This document shows, piece by piece, positions 15,166 through 22,053 of a stretch of DNA of 24,009 bases. Origin of the DNA: JAWCLZ01 sp037443105. GTDB taxonomy: Archaea; Halobacteriota; JAWCLZ01. A program made the translations under genes and the position numbers. The stretch spans positions 1-24,009 of the forward strand of contig JBBIOZ010000018.1 in assembly GCA_037443105.1 (NCBI GenBank), written 5' to 3'. The notes below the pieces were generated by a model. That model was not told the DNA's origin. It searched no databases and saw only the letters and a list, made by a program, of their open reading frames with translations. Numbering within the stretch: position 1 is the first letter of the stretch; every line of letters starts with the position of its first letter.

Positions 15166-15311
15166 AGCTCGAGGAACATTTTTGCTATCATAAAAAGCAA
15201 GGTGATATTGTTTTAAAATTAAGAGAGAAGCTCTGCGGTCATTGCAAGTATAGAAGGATAAATAAATGCGTGTTTCGCGGGTACTGCGAGAGGAGATCGA
15301 GCTTTTTTTAA
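15114..15311 (+). pseudogene. Cysteine-rich zinc-finger-like tail of the winged-helix gene in the -1 frame
   Basis: The frame opens after a TAG at 15111-15113 and ends with TAA at 15309-15311. It has no ATG or TTG and only a late GTG, so it cannot be a normal separate gene. It reads HFCYHKK, KLCGHCKYRR, NKCVFRG and YCERR: five cysteines and histidines spaced like a small zinc-binding domain. It overlaps the end of the winged-helix frame by about 50 bases and would extend that protein by roughly 50 residues if one base were gained or lost between 15114 and 15165. It could be a true mutation, a sequencing error, or a programmed -1 shift. Confidence 0.55.
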
Positions 15312-15740
15312 TTATTTCCCCAAGCGAATAATATCGAGGGTTATCCCATTCTGGGTTATAGAACTCTTAACTTTGCAATTGCAATATTTCTCTAGGAAAT
15401 AAGAGATATATCTAGCATAGAATTCGCTTGTTTCGTAATTCATCCCAATATATCCAATCATTCGAATAGCATTTTGTTCTAACTGCTGCACTGTAATACT
15501 TTTGAATATATTGCTTGCTTCTAGGATATCTTTCAATGCACATATGATTTGATCTAAATTTAGCTGAAGGAGCGGCTTTTGATAATACCATTCAAGGTAG
15601 AAAGGAAGGTAATTGTTTTTGATTGCCTCCTCGTATTTTCCAGCAATTATGTCCCGCGCACCTATGCGCGAGAAAGCAGCTACATCGCATTCCTTTCTCA
15701 ATTTGAGCCAGAGTTCATCTTGAATATTTAGCTCTGGCAT
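15312..15740 (-). CDS. Hypothetical protein, 142 residues
   Basis: I do not recognise the family. The product is mostly helical, with aromatic residues clustered in YLPFYLEWYYQKPLLQLN and a C-terminal part (GMNYETSEFYARYISYFLEKYCNCKVKS) ending in a beta-like strand (ITQNGITLDIIRLGK). The CNC pair and the overall shape recall small ligand-sensing domains, but this is weak. ATG 15740 has GGAGAGG 6 bases before it, better than TTG 15755. A TATA-like AATATAAATATAAG lies upstream (about 15790-15803). Its stop abuts the end of the frame-shifted zinc-finger tail. Confidence 0.65.
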   Translation of the reverse strand: MPELNIQDELWLKLRKECDVAAFSRIGARDIIAGKYEEAIKNNYLPFYLEWYYQKPLLQLNLDQIICALKDILEASNIFKSITVQQLEQNAIRMIGYIGMNYETSEFYARYISYFLEKYCNCKVKSSITQNGITLDIIRLGK

Positions 15741-15944
15741 ATTTTGCCTCTCCAATAACTCTAATGCAGTTTAAATTCAAATCAAAACTTATATTTATAT
15801 TTTTTATTTCAATTTCAATTTTCATTTTTTATTTTTATTTTCCCGATATCGCAATATACACATTTAATACGTACAATGCTTTATTAGGATGCGTATGAAA
15901 TTGAATTAAAAGTGGGGAAGACCATAATAGATGGAGGTTATCAA

Positions 15945-16139
15945 TTGAATGAGAATGCGAAAATCCTATTAACATCGAAGGATTTCCAGAGTTTCCCTAG
16001 AACAATAATCAGGGATAAGTGTTCCATTTGCGGGGGGGAACTTAAAATTCAATGCATTGGAGGCAATGTCTTAAGCAGATGTATAGCTTGCAGTGCTTTG
16101 AATGATAAAAAAGGTTGGGATAAATGGAGCAAGAGATAG
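15945..16139 (+). CDS. Small zinc-ribbon protein
   Basis: 64 residues from a TTG start that has GGAGG 7 bases before it; a GTG at 15912 is in frame but has no such site. Two knuckles, CSICGGE and CIAC, separated by a short beta segment (LKIQCIGGNVLSR), form a typical four-Cys zinc ribbon, with an extra cysteine between. The tail DKKGWDKWSKR is basic. It overlaps the next gene, a winged helix, by 16 bases, so the two are translationally coupled and may work as a DNA-binding pair. No named family is recognised. Confidence 0.65.
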   Translation: MNENAKILLTSKDFQSFPRTIIRDKCSICGGELKIQCIGGNVLSRCIACSALNDKKGWDKWSKR

Positions 16140-16336
16140 GAGCGATCTCGGGCGTTGTGTGGCGATATCTATATAAGCACGGGAAAACTTCAATTACCAA
16201 GTTAGTGGCAGATGTTTCCTTTGAGGCAAAGATAGAAAAGAGCATTGTTTATATGGCAATTGGATGGCTTGCTCGGGAAGGCAAGCTTAATTTTGTATTT
16301 AGCGCGGATAAGAGATGTGATGTCTCGCTCAAGTAA
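16124..16336 (+). CDS. Mini winged-helix protein (DUF2582-like)
   Basis: 70-residue protein consisting of one winged helix: GVVWRYLYKHGKTSITKLVA (helices 1-2), FEAKIEKSIVYMAIGWLARE (recognition helix with the AIGWLAREGK signature) and a two-strand wing LNFVFSADKRCDVSLK. The AxGWLAREGK motif is characteristic of the winged-helix DUF2582 proteins of anaerobic bacteria and archaea. It is probably a DNA-binding regulator. ATG 16124 lies within the end of the preceding zinc-ribbon gene. A strong hairpin begins 80 bases downstream. Confidence 0.8.
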   Translation: MEQEIGAISGVVWRYLYKHGKTSITKLVADVSFEAKIEKSIVYMAIGWLAREGKLNFVFSADKRCDVSLK

Positions 16337-16376
16337 TTACGTCAATCGCTAATTTTAAAATCGTTAATCAACGAAA

Positions 16377-16386
16377 AATTTATATT
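16377..16386 (+). promoter_or_regulatory. TATA box in front of the 16416-16491 hairpin
   Basis: AATTTATATT is followed at archaeal spacing by a predicted transcript start near 16408, eight bases before the first arm of the hairpin and with no gene downstream on this strand until 17569. This is the reason for suspecting an RNA gene. Inferred only. Confidence 0.4.
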
Positions 16387-16407
16387 CTGTTAAGCGTAAC
16401 ATTTAAT

Positions 16408-16495
16408 TATAACTCCACTCACTTGTGCCCGGATGGGTTTTACCGTTTTCCCATCTCAGCTCTTTTTTTCCTTTAAGGGCACAAGTGAGTGAAAA
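16408..16495 (+). ncRNA. Candidate structured small RNA (15-bp closing stem)
   Basis: CACTCACTTGTGCCC (16416-16430) is perfectly complementary to GGGCACAAGTGAGTG (16477-16491). Inside, GATGGG and CCCATC form a second 6-bp stem around a 12-base loop, followed by a single-stranded T7 tract. The arms are much richer in G+C than their surroundings. A TATA box at the right distance supports transcription from the plus strand. Alternatives are a terminator for thg1, whose stop is nine bases away on the other strand, or a miniature inverted-repeat element (76 bases). It matches no RNA family I can name. Confidence 0.45.
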
Positions 16496-16499
16496 ACTT

Positions 16500-17237
16500 T
16501 CATTTAGGAATTAATGACTCAATAAGCTTCCTTCCCTCATTGGAATTGAAAATTGGCGGGGCCCAGTCTTGAACGATGCGTGTTCGAATTGTCTTAACCC
16601 GCTTTTTTTCCACAGGATTATAGCCAATTTTTTCAAAGCTTTCCCTTTTAATTAAAATCCCCCTTTTCTGCCAGGTCGGCATGGCGTTAAGATTCAATCC
16701 CTTTTTGAAAAGCATCTCGTGTATATCACTGGCTGACATCCCTTTTAAGCGCTTCACAGCTTCTGAGCCAGCAAGACCATTTTCCAAAAGCTTGTAATAA
16801 CCATAGCTATTTACAAAGTTCCTCCAAGCTTCAGCCTGCCTCCAGTCAAGGTAATCCAAGATCTCATTCCTGTGAAGAGGTATCACCCGCGAGTCAAATG
16901 CGATTGGGATTTTGAGGCCCAGCTTCAAAGTTAGAGCGCTTGAAAAAAAGCTTGGAATTATGGAGTTAAGCTTTTCAATTCTGCCTTGAAAAGAAAGCTT
17001 GAAGAAGAATATGTTAACTTCATCTGAAAAGGTATATGCGAATTGCGGATTCAATCCACTTTCACGGATGAAAAGCTCAGCTGCATCTGCCATTGCACGA
17101 GCAAATTTTTCATCATATGGCTTTGTAAATTTTAACTTTTCAAATGTACTCTTGAAATTCCTTCCATCTATCCTTACTGCAACAGGGGGAAAAACTTTGA
17201 TCTCAGAGTAGACCTCTCTGTCCTTCATTCCACTCAT
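16500..17237 (-). CDS. thg1: tRNA(His) guanylyltransferase, Thg1-like
   Basis: Adds nucleotides in the 3'-5' direction to the 5' end of tRNA; archaeal Thg1-like enzymes add G-1 to tRNA-His in a template-dependent way or repair truncated tRNAs. The 245 residues include VRIDGRNFKS (metal-binding D24 in the RxDGRxF motif) and YTFSDEVNIFF (S71, D72, E73), the palm-domain catalytic core. SRVIPLHRNEILDYLDWRQAEAWRN and the KKGLNLNAMPTWQKRG region are also family-typical. ATG 17237 forms an ATGA overlap with the PRC-barrel stop; ATG 17228 is a possible alternative. A strong hairpin just beyond the stop may end the transcript. Confidence 0.93.
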   Translation of the reverse strand: MSGMKDREVYSEIKVFPPVAVRIDGRNFKSTFEKLKFTKPYDEKFARAMADAAELFIRESGLNPQFAYTFSDEVNIFFFKLSFQGRIEKLNSIIPSFFSSALTLKLGLKIPIAFDSRVIPLHRNEILDYLDWRQAEAWRNFVNSYGYYKLLENGLAGSEAVKRLKGMSASDIHEMLFKKGLNLNAMPTWQKRGILIKRESFEKIGYNPVEKKRVKTIRTRIVQDWAPPIFNSNEGRKLIESLIPK

Positions 17238-17503
17238 TTTTTGGTTTCTTGAGCTGGCTGAGGCTTAGCTCTAGCAATTGGCTGCTTTATGATTATTATA
17301 TCGCCAACTGCGAGAACCCAGCGATATGGAAGGCGAATACCCCTCGCAGGTACATCGAAGATATCGCGATTTACATCTCCCACGGCAAGAGCGCTAATTC
17401 GCTTCTCATTTGGATCAATTATTACATCATCTACCTTTCCCACGTACTTCCCTTTATCGGTATAAACCTTCAGATCCATTAAAGAAGTTAATTCAGTGCG
17501 CAT
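17234..17503 (-). CDS. PRC-barrel domain protein
   Basis: 89-residue protein with a single PRC barrel: LTSLMDLKVYTDKGKYVGKV, DDVIIDPNEKRISALAVGDV, and RLPYRWVLAVGDIIIIKQP, followed by a Pro/Lys-rich tail. Archaeal stand-alone PRC-barrel proteins have been linked to RNA processing and to cell division (CdpB-type), but no specific role can be assigned. ATG 17503 has GAGGT 7 bases before it, better than TTG 17521. It is coupled to thg1 through a 4-base overlap. Confidence 0.85.
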   Translation of the reverse strand: MRTELTSLMDLKVYTDKGKYVGKVDDVIIDPNEKRISALAVGDVNRDIFDVPARGIRLPYRWVLAVGDIIIIKQPIARAKPQPAQETKK

Positions 17504-17537
17504 ACTCAATACCTCTGCCAATAATGTTTACTAAGAG

Positions 17538-17546
17538 AATATATAG
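17538..17546 (+). promoter_or_regulatory. TATA box giving a leaderless S2P transcript
   Basis: AATATATAG ends 23 bases before ATG 17569, so the transcript start should fall at or just before the start codon. This supports ATG 17569 over ATG 17524 or the longer open frame. Confidence 0.5.
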
Positions 17547-17568
17547 TTTATTAGTCTATTTATTAGCG

Positions 17569-18666
17569 ATGAAAGCAAGTATTAAAATTGGAAGCATTGC
17601 TAAAATCCCAATTTATCTGCACATAACCTTCTTGCTAATTCTACCCTTCCTTGCTTGGGTTTTTGCCTCCAATCCATTTCCCTTTGGCTTCGGAAATGAG
17701 CCTCTACCTCTTGAGGTGAAATTTATACTAGGTACAGTTACAGCGATCTCTCTCTTCGCATGTGTTTTACTACATGAAATTGGTCACTCTCTAGCTGCGT
17801 TAAAATATGGAATTAAGATCAAGAGCATAACCCTCTTTCTATTTGGAGGTGTATCTGCCTTAGAAGAACTCCCGCGAGAACCAAAGGTGGAGCTTCGAGT
17901 GTCAATTTCAGGCCCAGCAACAAGCATGGGTTTGGCTTTGATTTTCTATGCATTGAATCAAGTTTGCTCGGTTTTTGGCTCAGCATTCGCCACTTTCACC
18001 TTATTACTCGCGGTTATGAATTTAATACTGGCGGCCTTCAATATACTGCCAGCTTTCCCCATGGATGGAGGGCGAATACTGAGAGCCTTTCTTGCCTCCC
18101 GCGCTTCCTATGCTAATGCTACACGCAAAGCAGCTTTCTTAGGCAAGCTATTTGCATTCATATTTGGACTGTTTGGATTTTTACTAGGCGATATCATTTT
18201 GCTGATAATTGCCTTTTTCATCTTCGTAGGCGCTACTGAGGAAGAGAGCACAGTGATAGCATCAAGTCTTCTGGAGGGAGTGAAGGTTCGAAATATAATG
18301 AGCGCAGATGTGTATTCGATTACCCCTAGTACAAGTGTCAGTGAATTGCTTGAGATAATGCTTAAGAAAAAATATATGGGCTATCCAGTTGTAGAAAATG
18401 GTTTGCTGTTAGGAATCGTTACCTTTAATGATGTGCAGAAAATCTCAAATTCCCAGCATTCTTCCACAAAGGTTGAGCAAATTATGAGTCGAAATATAAT
18501 CTCAATTTCCCCCGAGGATGATGCTGCTACTGCATTGAAGTTGATGAATCGCTATAATATCGGTCGATTGATTGTTAAAGAGGGTAACTCCATGGTTGGT
18601 ATAATAACCAAAACAGACCTCATTAAAGCGCTAGCGCTGCTTGAATTCCTTGAGCGAAGGTCATAG
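17569..18666 (+). CDS. Site-2 protease family zinc metalloprotease with CBS domains
   Basis: Intramembrane zinc protease (M50B), 365 residues. HEIGH (H69, E70, H73) and MDGGR (D166) supply the zinc ligands and catalytic Glu. About six membrane helices fill residues 12-230. Two CBS repeats (about 243-300 and 303-360, VRNIMSADVYSI..., VEQIMSRNIISISP...) form a Bateman module that may sense a nucleotide. Such S2P-CBS proteins are common in archaea, and their substrates, perhaps membrane-bound regulators, are unknown. ATG 17569 is chosen for its TATA spacing (leaderless). The next gene, traB, starts 15 bases after its stop, so the two membrane proteins are likely co-transcribed. Confidence 0.93.
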   Translation: MKASIKIGSIAKIPIYLHITFLLILPFLAWVFASNPFPFGFGNEPLPLEVKFILGTVTAISLFACVLLHEIGHSLAALKYGIKIKSITLFLFGGVSALEELPREPKVELRVSISGPATSMGLALIFYALNQVCSVFGSAFATFTLLLAVMNLILAAFNILPAFPMDGGRILRAFLASRASYANATRKAAFLGKLFAFIFGLFGFLLGDIILLIIAFFIFVGATEEESTVIASSLLEGVKVRNIMSADVYSITPSTSVSELLEIMLKKKYMGYPVVENGLLLGIVTFNDVQKISNSQHSSTKVEQIMSRNIISISPEDDAATALKLMNRYNIGRLIVKEGNSMVGIITKTDLIKALALLEFLERRS

Positions 18667-18681
18667 CTTGAGGTGAAGCAG

Positions 18682-19875
18682 TTGATAGAGTTGAAGTCAA
18701 ACATCGTTATCATAGGAACAGCTCACGTATCAGAGAAAAGTGCAAGCGAGGTTAAGGAAGTTATTGAAAGGGAAAGACCAAGAACAGTAGCTGTGGAACT
18801 TTGCAATAGGAGATTGAAAGCACTGCGCGATGAAATGGAAAGTGTAAAAATCAACGATGTTCTAAAGGGCAATGTTTATTACTTCCTAGCTAGCTGGCTT
18901 TTGGCATATGTGCAAAACAAAATTGGATCAAACGTGGGAGTGAAACCTGGAGCCGAGTTTCTTGCAGCTATCGAAGCTGCGGAAAAAACCGGGGCGCAGC
19001 TGGCACTTGTGGATAGAGATATTCAAATAACTCTGCAGCGATTCTGGACTAAAATGACATTTCTTGAGAAAATCAAAATGATCTGGGCATTACTCAGAGC
19101 TATATTTGAAGTGGGGAAAGAAGAAATCGATCTAAATAGTATCACACAGAAAGATGTAGTAGATCAAATGATGCAAGAGTTAAGAGAATTTTCACCTAGC
19201 GCTGCAGAAGTGCTCGTGGATGAGCGCGATGCTTATATTGCTGGTAACTTACTCAATTTAGCTGAAAAGGGAAGAGTCGTAGCTGTGGTTGGTGCTGGAC
19301 ATATAGATGGAATAAAGAGATATCTCGACAATCCTAAATTGATTCCCAAGCTTGAAAATCTAACAGCTGTGCCGAAGCAGCGATTTAACTTTTTAAATAT
19401 CTTAACTTCGCTTTTTATTTTAATAATAGCATTTTTATTTGCTTTGCTGCTCATGGCTGGAATCTCTCTCCAGCATCTCCTGCTTGCTATTGCAATATTA
19501 TTCCTATGTCAAGGAATTTTCTCAAGTCTCGCTGTAATCCTAGCAGGTGGACATATTTATTCAGCACTAGTTGCATTTTCCCTCGCTTGGTTTGCTTTTT
19601 TAAATCCCTTCATCGCTGTTGGCTGGATGGCTGGATATGTCGAGGCAGTCAAGCGCCCGCCAAAAAAAGAGGATTTCAATTTAAGAAAAATCGAATCCCT
19701 TGAACAATTATATCAAAATCGCCTTTTTAGAATAATCTTAATCGCTGCTCTAGCAAATGCAGGCAGCATGCTTGGCACTCTCATAGGCGCTTGGCTCATG
19801 TTTTCATATACTGGTGTAAGCTTAGAGACCTTGAAGAATTCATTCTGGATTGCTTTAAGCAAAGTGTTTCATTGA
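18682..19875 (+). CDS. TraB family membrane protein
   Basis: 397 residues. The N-terminal soluble part has the TraB/PrgY metalloprotease-like motifs: IIGTAHVSEKSASEVKEVI, TVAVELCNRRLKAL, LALVDRDIQITLQRF and VVAVVGAGHIDGIKRYL. The C-terminal third has four or five membrane helices. PrgY in enterococci inhibits pheromone signalling; archaeal members are uncharacterised. The start is uncertain: TTG 18682 has GAGGTGA 5 bases before it, whereas GTG 18673 lies inside that site but would also give a plausible protein. It follows the S2P gene by 15 bases, and two membrane-embedded proteases in one operon suggest shared work on membrane protein turnover. The stop abuts the convergent 69-residue gene. 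Confidence 0.88.
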   Translation: MIELKSNIVIIGTAHVSEKSASEVKEVIERERPRTVAVELCNRRLKALRDEMESVKINDVLKGNVYYFLASWLLAYVQNKIGSNVGVKPGAEFLAAIEAAEKTGAQLALVDRDIQITLQRFWTKMTFLEKIKMIWALLRAIFEVGKEEIDLNSITQKDVVDQMMQELREFSPSAAEVLVDERDAYIAGNLLNLAEKGRVVAVVGAGHIDGIKRYLDNPKLIPKLENLTAVPKQRFNFLNILTSLFILIIAFLFALLLMAGISLQHLLLAIAILFLCQGIFSSLAVILAGGHIYSALVAFSLAWFAFLNPFIAVGWMAGYVEAVKRPPKKEDFNLRKIESLEQLYQNRLFRIILIAALANAGSMLGTLIGAWLMFSYTGVSLETLKNSFWIALSKVFH

Positions 19876-20085
19876 TTATTTTTCAATCATTTGCTCCTTC
19901 AGCTGACTTGTAAGCCTAACAGCGTCTTCTCTACTTATGAATACCGTGATCTCCGCTACTGGGGTCTCAAAATCTATCCAGACGCCCCCTGTTCCATCAA
20001 GATCTATATTTTTAGCCTTGCTTGCCTGAGGAACAATATATCCAGTTAGCTTTTCTTCCTTGCGTGTAAATCTTATGAAGCTCAT
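19876..20085 (-). CDS. Hypothetical protein, 69 residues
   Basis: Small protein of no family I recognise: MSFIRFTRKEEKLTGYIVPQ, then ASKAKNIDLDGTGGVWIDFE, then PVAEITVFISREDAVRLTSQ and a charged end. It alternates short beta strands and a final helix. ATG 20085 has only a weak GAG upstream. Coding potential is supported by its sensible composition and by its stop lying exactly against that of traB. It is divergent from the marC remnant with about 80 bases between. Confidence 0.6.
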   Translation of the reverse strand: MSFIRFTRKEEKLTGYIVPQASKAKNIDLDGTGGVWIDFETPVAEITVFISREDAVRLTSQLKEQMIEK

Positions 20086-20166
20086 TTAACTCGCGCTATA
20101 AATTGTAATTCATACTATTAAAAAGCATGGATAGCTTTTTATCAGCATATTGCAAATAACATAAGT

Positions 20167-20770
20167 ATGGATGGTGAGCTTTTAATTTATGCCACTGTGG
20201 CAATTTTTGTGGTAACTGATCCATTTGGCAATGTGCCACTATTCCTTGCTTTAACCGACGGCTTCACAAGATAGAAGAAAAATTATAACAAAAGCCTCGC
20301 TGATTGCTCTCTTAATTCTTCTGCTCTTTGCCCTTGCAGGTGAATATATCCTCCAATATCTCAAGGTACATATAAGCTCTCTGAAGATAGCCGGTGGATT
20401 GCTCCTGCTTGTGATCGCATATGATATGATGCTCAGTCAACCAAAGAGATATTCGCCGAATGAACTTGAGGATAAGAGAGGCGTGGCGATAACACCTATG
20501 GCAACACCCTTAATAGCAGGTCCGGGAGCGATGACTACTGTCATGATCTATATGACCGCCGCGAGCAGCACCTATCAAAAACTCACGGTTATTGCAGCAA
20601 TACTCATAGCCATGTTTTTATTCTGGATTATAACAGTAAATTCAGACTTAGTCTATCGAGCAGTGAAGAAAGATGGAGCCCGTGTGCTAACTAAGATAAT
20701 GGGCATAGTGCTAGCAGCGATAGCTGTAGAAATGGTGATTTCCGGTGTTAAAGCAGCATTTGGAATTTAA
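20167..20770 (+). pseudogene. MarC-family (UPF0056) membrane protein, frameshifted
   Basis: Reading from ATG 20167, frame 1 gives MDGELLIYATVAIFVVTDPF, then GNVPLFLALTDGF, the start of a MarC protein, and stops at TAG 20272-20274. The +1 frame, open from 20255, continues as SQDRRKIITKASLIALL and GEYILQYLKVHISSLKIAGG to the normal end at 20770 with TPMATPLIAGPGAMTTV. The two halves join as one protein of about 200 residues, the usual MarC length, with six membrane helices. One extra base (or loss of two) between 20255 and 20272 explains the break. It may be a pseudogene or a sequencing error; no function as a transporter is proven for the family. Confidence 0.85.
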
Positions 20771-20776
20771 AGTTTT

Positions 20777-20980
20777 TTATGGAGGGTGAATATGTTTTAG
20801 CTTCTCACTGGCTTGTTCTCCACTTATACCCCAGTTTTCCTTTGGGACCTCTTGTATTATAACTTCAACAGCTTCTTTAGGTATATTCATTTCCACGAAA
20901 AGTTGAGTTATGCCTGCTATTACCTTCTTCTTAGCCTCGTTTGAAAATCCTGTCCAAACATACACGTGAACAAATGGCAT
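20777..20980 (-). CDS. 4-oxalocrotonate tautomerase family protein
   Basis: 67 residues, the size of the 4-OT subunit. After removal of Met the protein begins with the catalytic Pro1 (PFVHVYVWTGFSNEAKKKVI), and the rest follows the family beta-alpha-beta pattern (VEVIIQEVPKENWGISGEQA). It probably forms a small homo-oligomer; the substrate in this organism is unknown. The frame is open to 21004, but ATG 20980 is required to put Pro at position 2. It lies six bases beyond the convergent marC end. Confidence 0.9.
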   Translation of the reverse strand: MPFVHVYVWTGFSNEAKKKVIAGITQLFVEMNIPKEAVEVIIQEVPKENWGISGEQASEKLKHIHPP

Positions 20981-21020
20981 AAGATAAACTATACCCCATA
21001 TCACTTAAAACTTGTGAAGG

Positions 21021-21521
21021 TTAAAGTACAAATACCGCTGCAGCTATCACAGTTGTCCACTTCCGATTTTCCTCCACCTCCGCAGAACGTGAGATATGCA
21101 GTGTTTTCGCAGCTTTTTCATTCGTCCAAGTTAGATACATATTATCGGCAAGCTTCTCAGCATATTTACCAGCATATTCCTCGGTCTCGCCATAAGCGTG
21201 ATGCTCGGATAAATAGCCGAACTGTCTCTCAGGATCTTTAGGGAGAGCTGCACCTATGGATGCAGTGATTCTGCGATTTGGCTCATTGGAAGAGATTTCT
21301 GATAAAACAGTGAAAACAATTTCTCCAGTTACAAGTTCTTTAAGGCCTTCTTCCTTTGAAACGATCTGGCACTTCGGCGGTAAAATAGAACTCACTTGCA
21401 CCAAATTGAATTTCTCGATCCCAGCATCCCTCAAAGCCATTTCAAAAGACTCAAGTTCCTCTCGATGACGGCCAACTCCAGTTGTGAAGAATACTTTCCT
21501 CGGAATGAGTTTTTGCAGCAT
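21021..21521 (-). CDS. pdaD: Pyruvoyl-dependent arginine decarboxylase
   Basis: Decarboxylates arginine to agmatine, which feeds polyamine synthesis and, in archaea, agmatidine modification of tRNA-Ile2. The 166 residues match the family length. FNLVQVSSILPPKCQIV contains the self-cleavage site between S44 and S45, where S45 becomes the pyruvoyl group. FFTTGVGRHREELESFEMAL, EISSNEPNRRITASIGAAL and the C-terminal WTTVIAAAVFVL are also family-typical. ATG 21521 has GGTGAG 7 bases before it. It is divergent from the yjbQ gene, and both promoters must lie in the 89 bases between them. Its nearest minus-strand downstream neighbour is the tautomerase, 40 bases on. Confidence 0.95.
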   Translation of the reverse strand: MLQKLIPRKVFFTTGVGRHREELESFEMALRDAGIEKFNLVQVSSILPPKCQIVSKEEGLKELVTGEIVFTVLSEISSNEPNRRITASIGAALPKDPERQFGYLSEHHAYGETEEYAGKYAEKLADNMYLTWTNEKAAKTLHISRSAEVEENRKWTTVIAAAVFVL

Positions 21522-21610
21522 TTAATATCTCACCTTTAACGAACAATATTTTTACGTATAATAATATGATCAGAAATAAAAACATATCCATGCTTGAGGT
21601 GAAAAATGAA

Positions 21611-22030
21611 ATGATGGTAATCAATGCCTCCATAGCTATCTCAACAAAGGGCAACGCAGATATTATAGATATTACCTCGCAGGTTGATGGAATCATTAAA
21701 ACCAGTAAAATAAAAAATGGACTGGTAGCAATATTCATACCAGGTTCTACTGGAGCGCTGACCACGATTGAATATGAAAGTGGTGCACTCGAAGACTTCA
21801 AGCGCGCAATTGAAAGAATAGCTCCTGAGAATATCGAATACAAGCACAATCTTAAATGGGGCGATGGCAATGGACACAGCCACGTGAGAGCAGCGCTTTT
21901 AGGTCCAAGCATAGCGGTGCCGATTATCGATGGAAGAATGCTCTTAGGCACGTGGCAGCAGCTTGTTTTCATAGACTTCGACAATAGACCGAGGAATCGA
22001 AAGATCGCGGTACAAATTATTGGAGAATAA
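21611..22030 (+). CDS. yjbQ: YjbQ-family (UPF0047) protein
   Basis: 139 residues, the usual length. The family features are INASIAISTKGNADIIDITS, VAIFIPGSTGALTTIEYE (an archaeal variant of the HTTA motif), KWGDGNGHSHVRAALLGPS and LLGTWQQLVFIDFD. Bacterial relatives have weak thiamine-phosphate synthase activity; the natural role is not settled. The frame is open from 21566, but ATG 21611 follows GAGGTGA by 8 bases and gives the family-length protein. It begins about 90 bases from pdaD on the opposite strand and is followed 23 bases later by the radical SAM gene. Confidence 0.88.
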   Translation: MMVINASIAISTKGNADIIDITSQVDGIIKTSKIKNGLVAIFIPGSTGALTTIEYESGALEDFKRAIERIAPENIEYKHNLKWGDGNGHSHVRAALLGPSIAVPIIDGRMLLGTWQQLVFIDFDNRPRNRKIAVQIIGE

Positions 22031-22053
22031 AAATAAAAAAGTTATTGGGAAAA

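Noticed and set aside
21451..21984. 177-codon minus-strand open frame opposite yjbQ
   Set aside because: It overlaps both yjbQ and the start of pdaD, each of which has strong family motifs.
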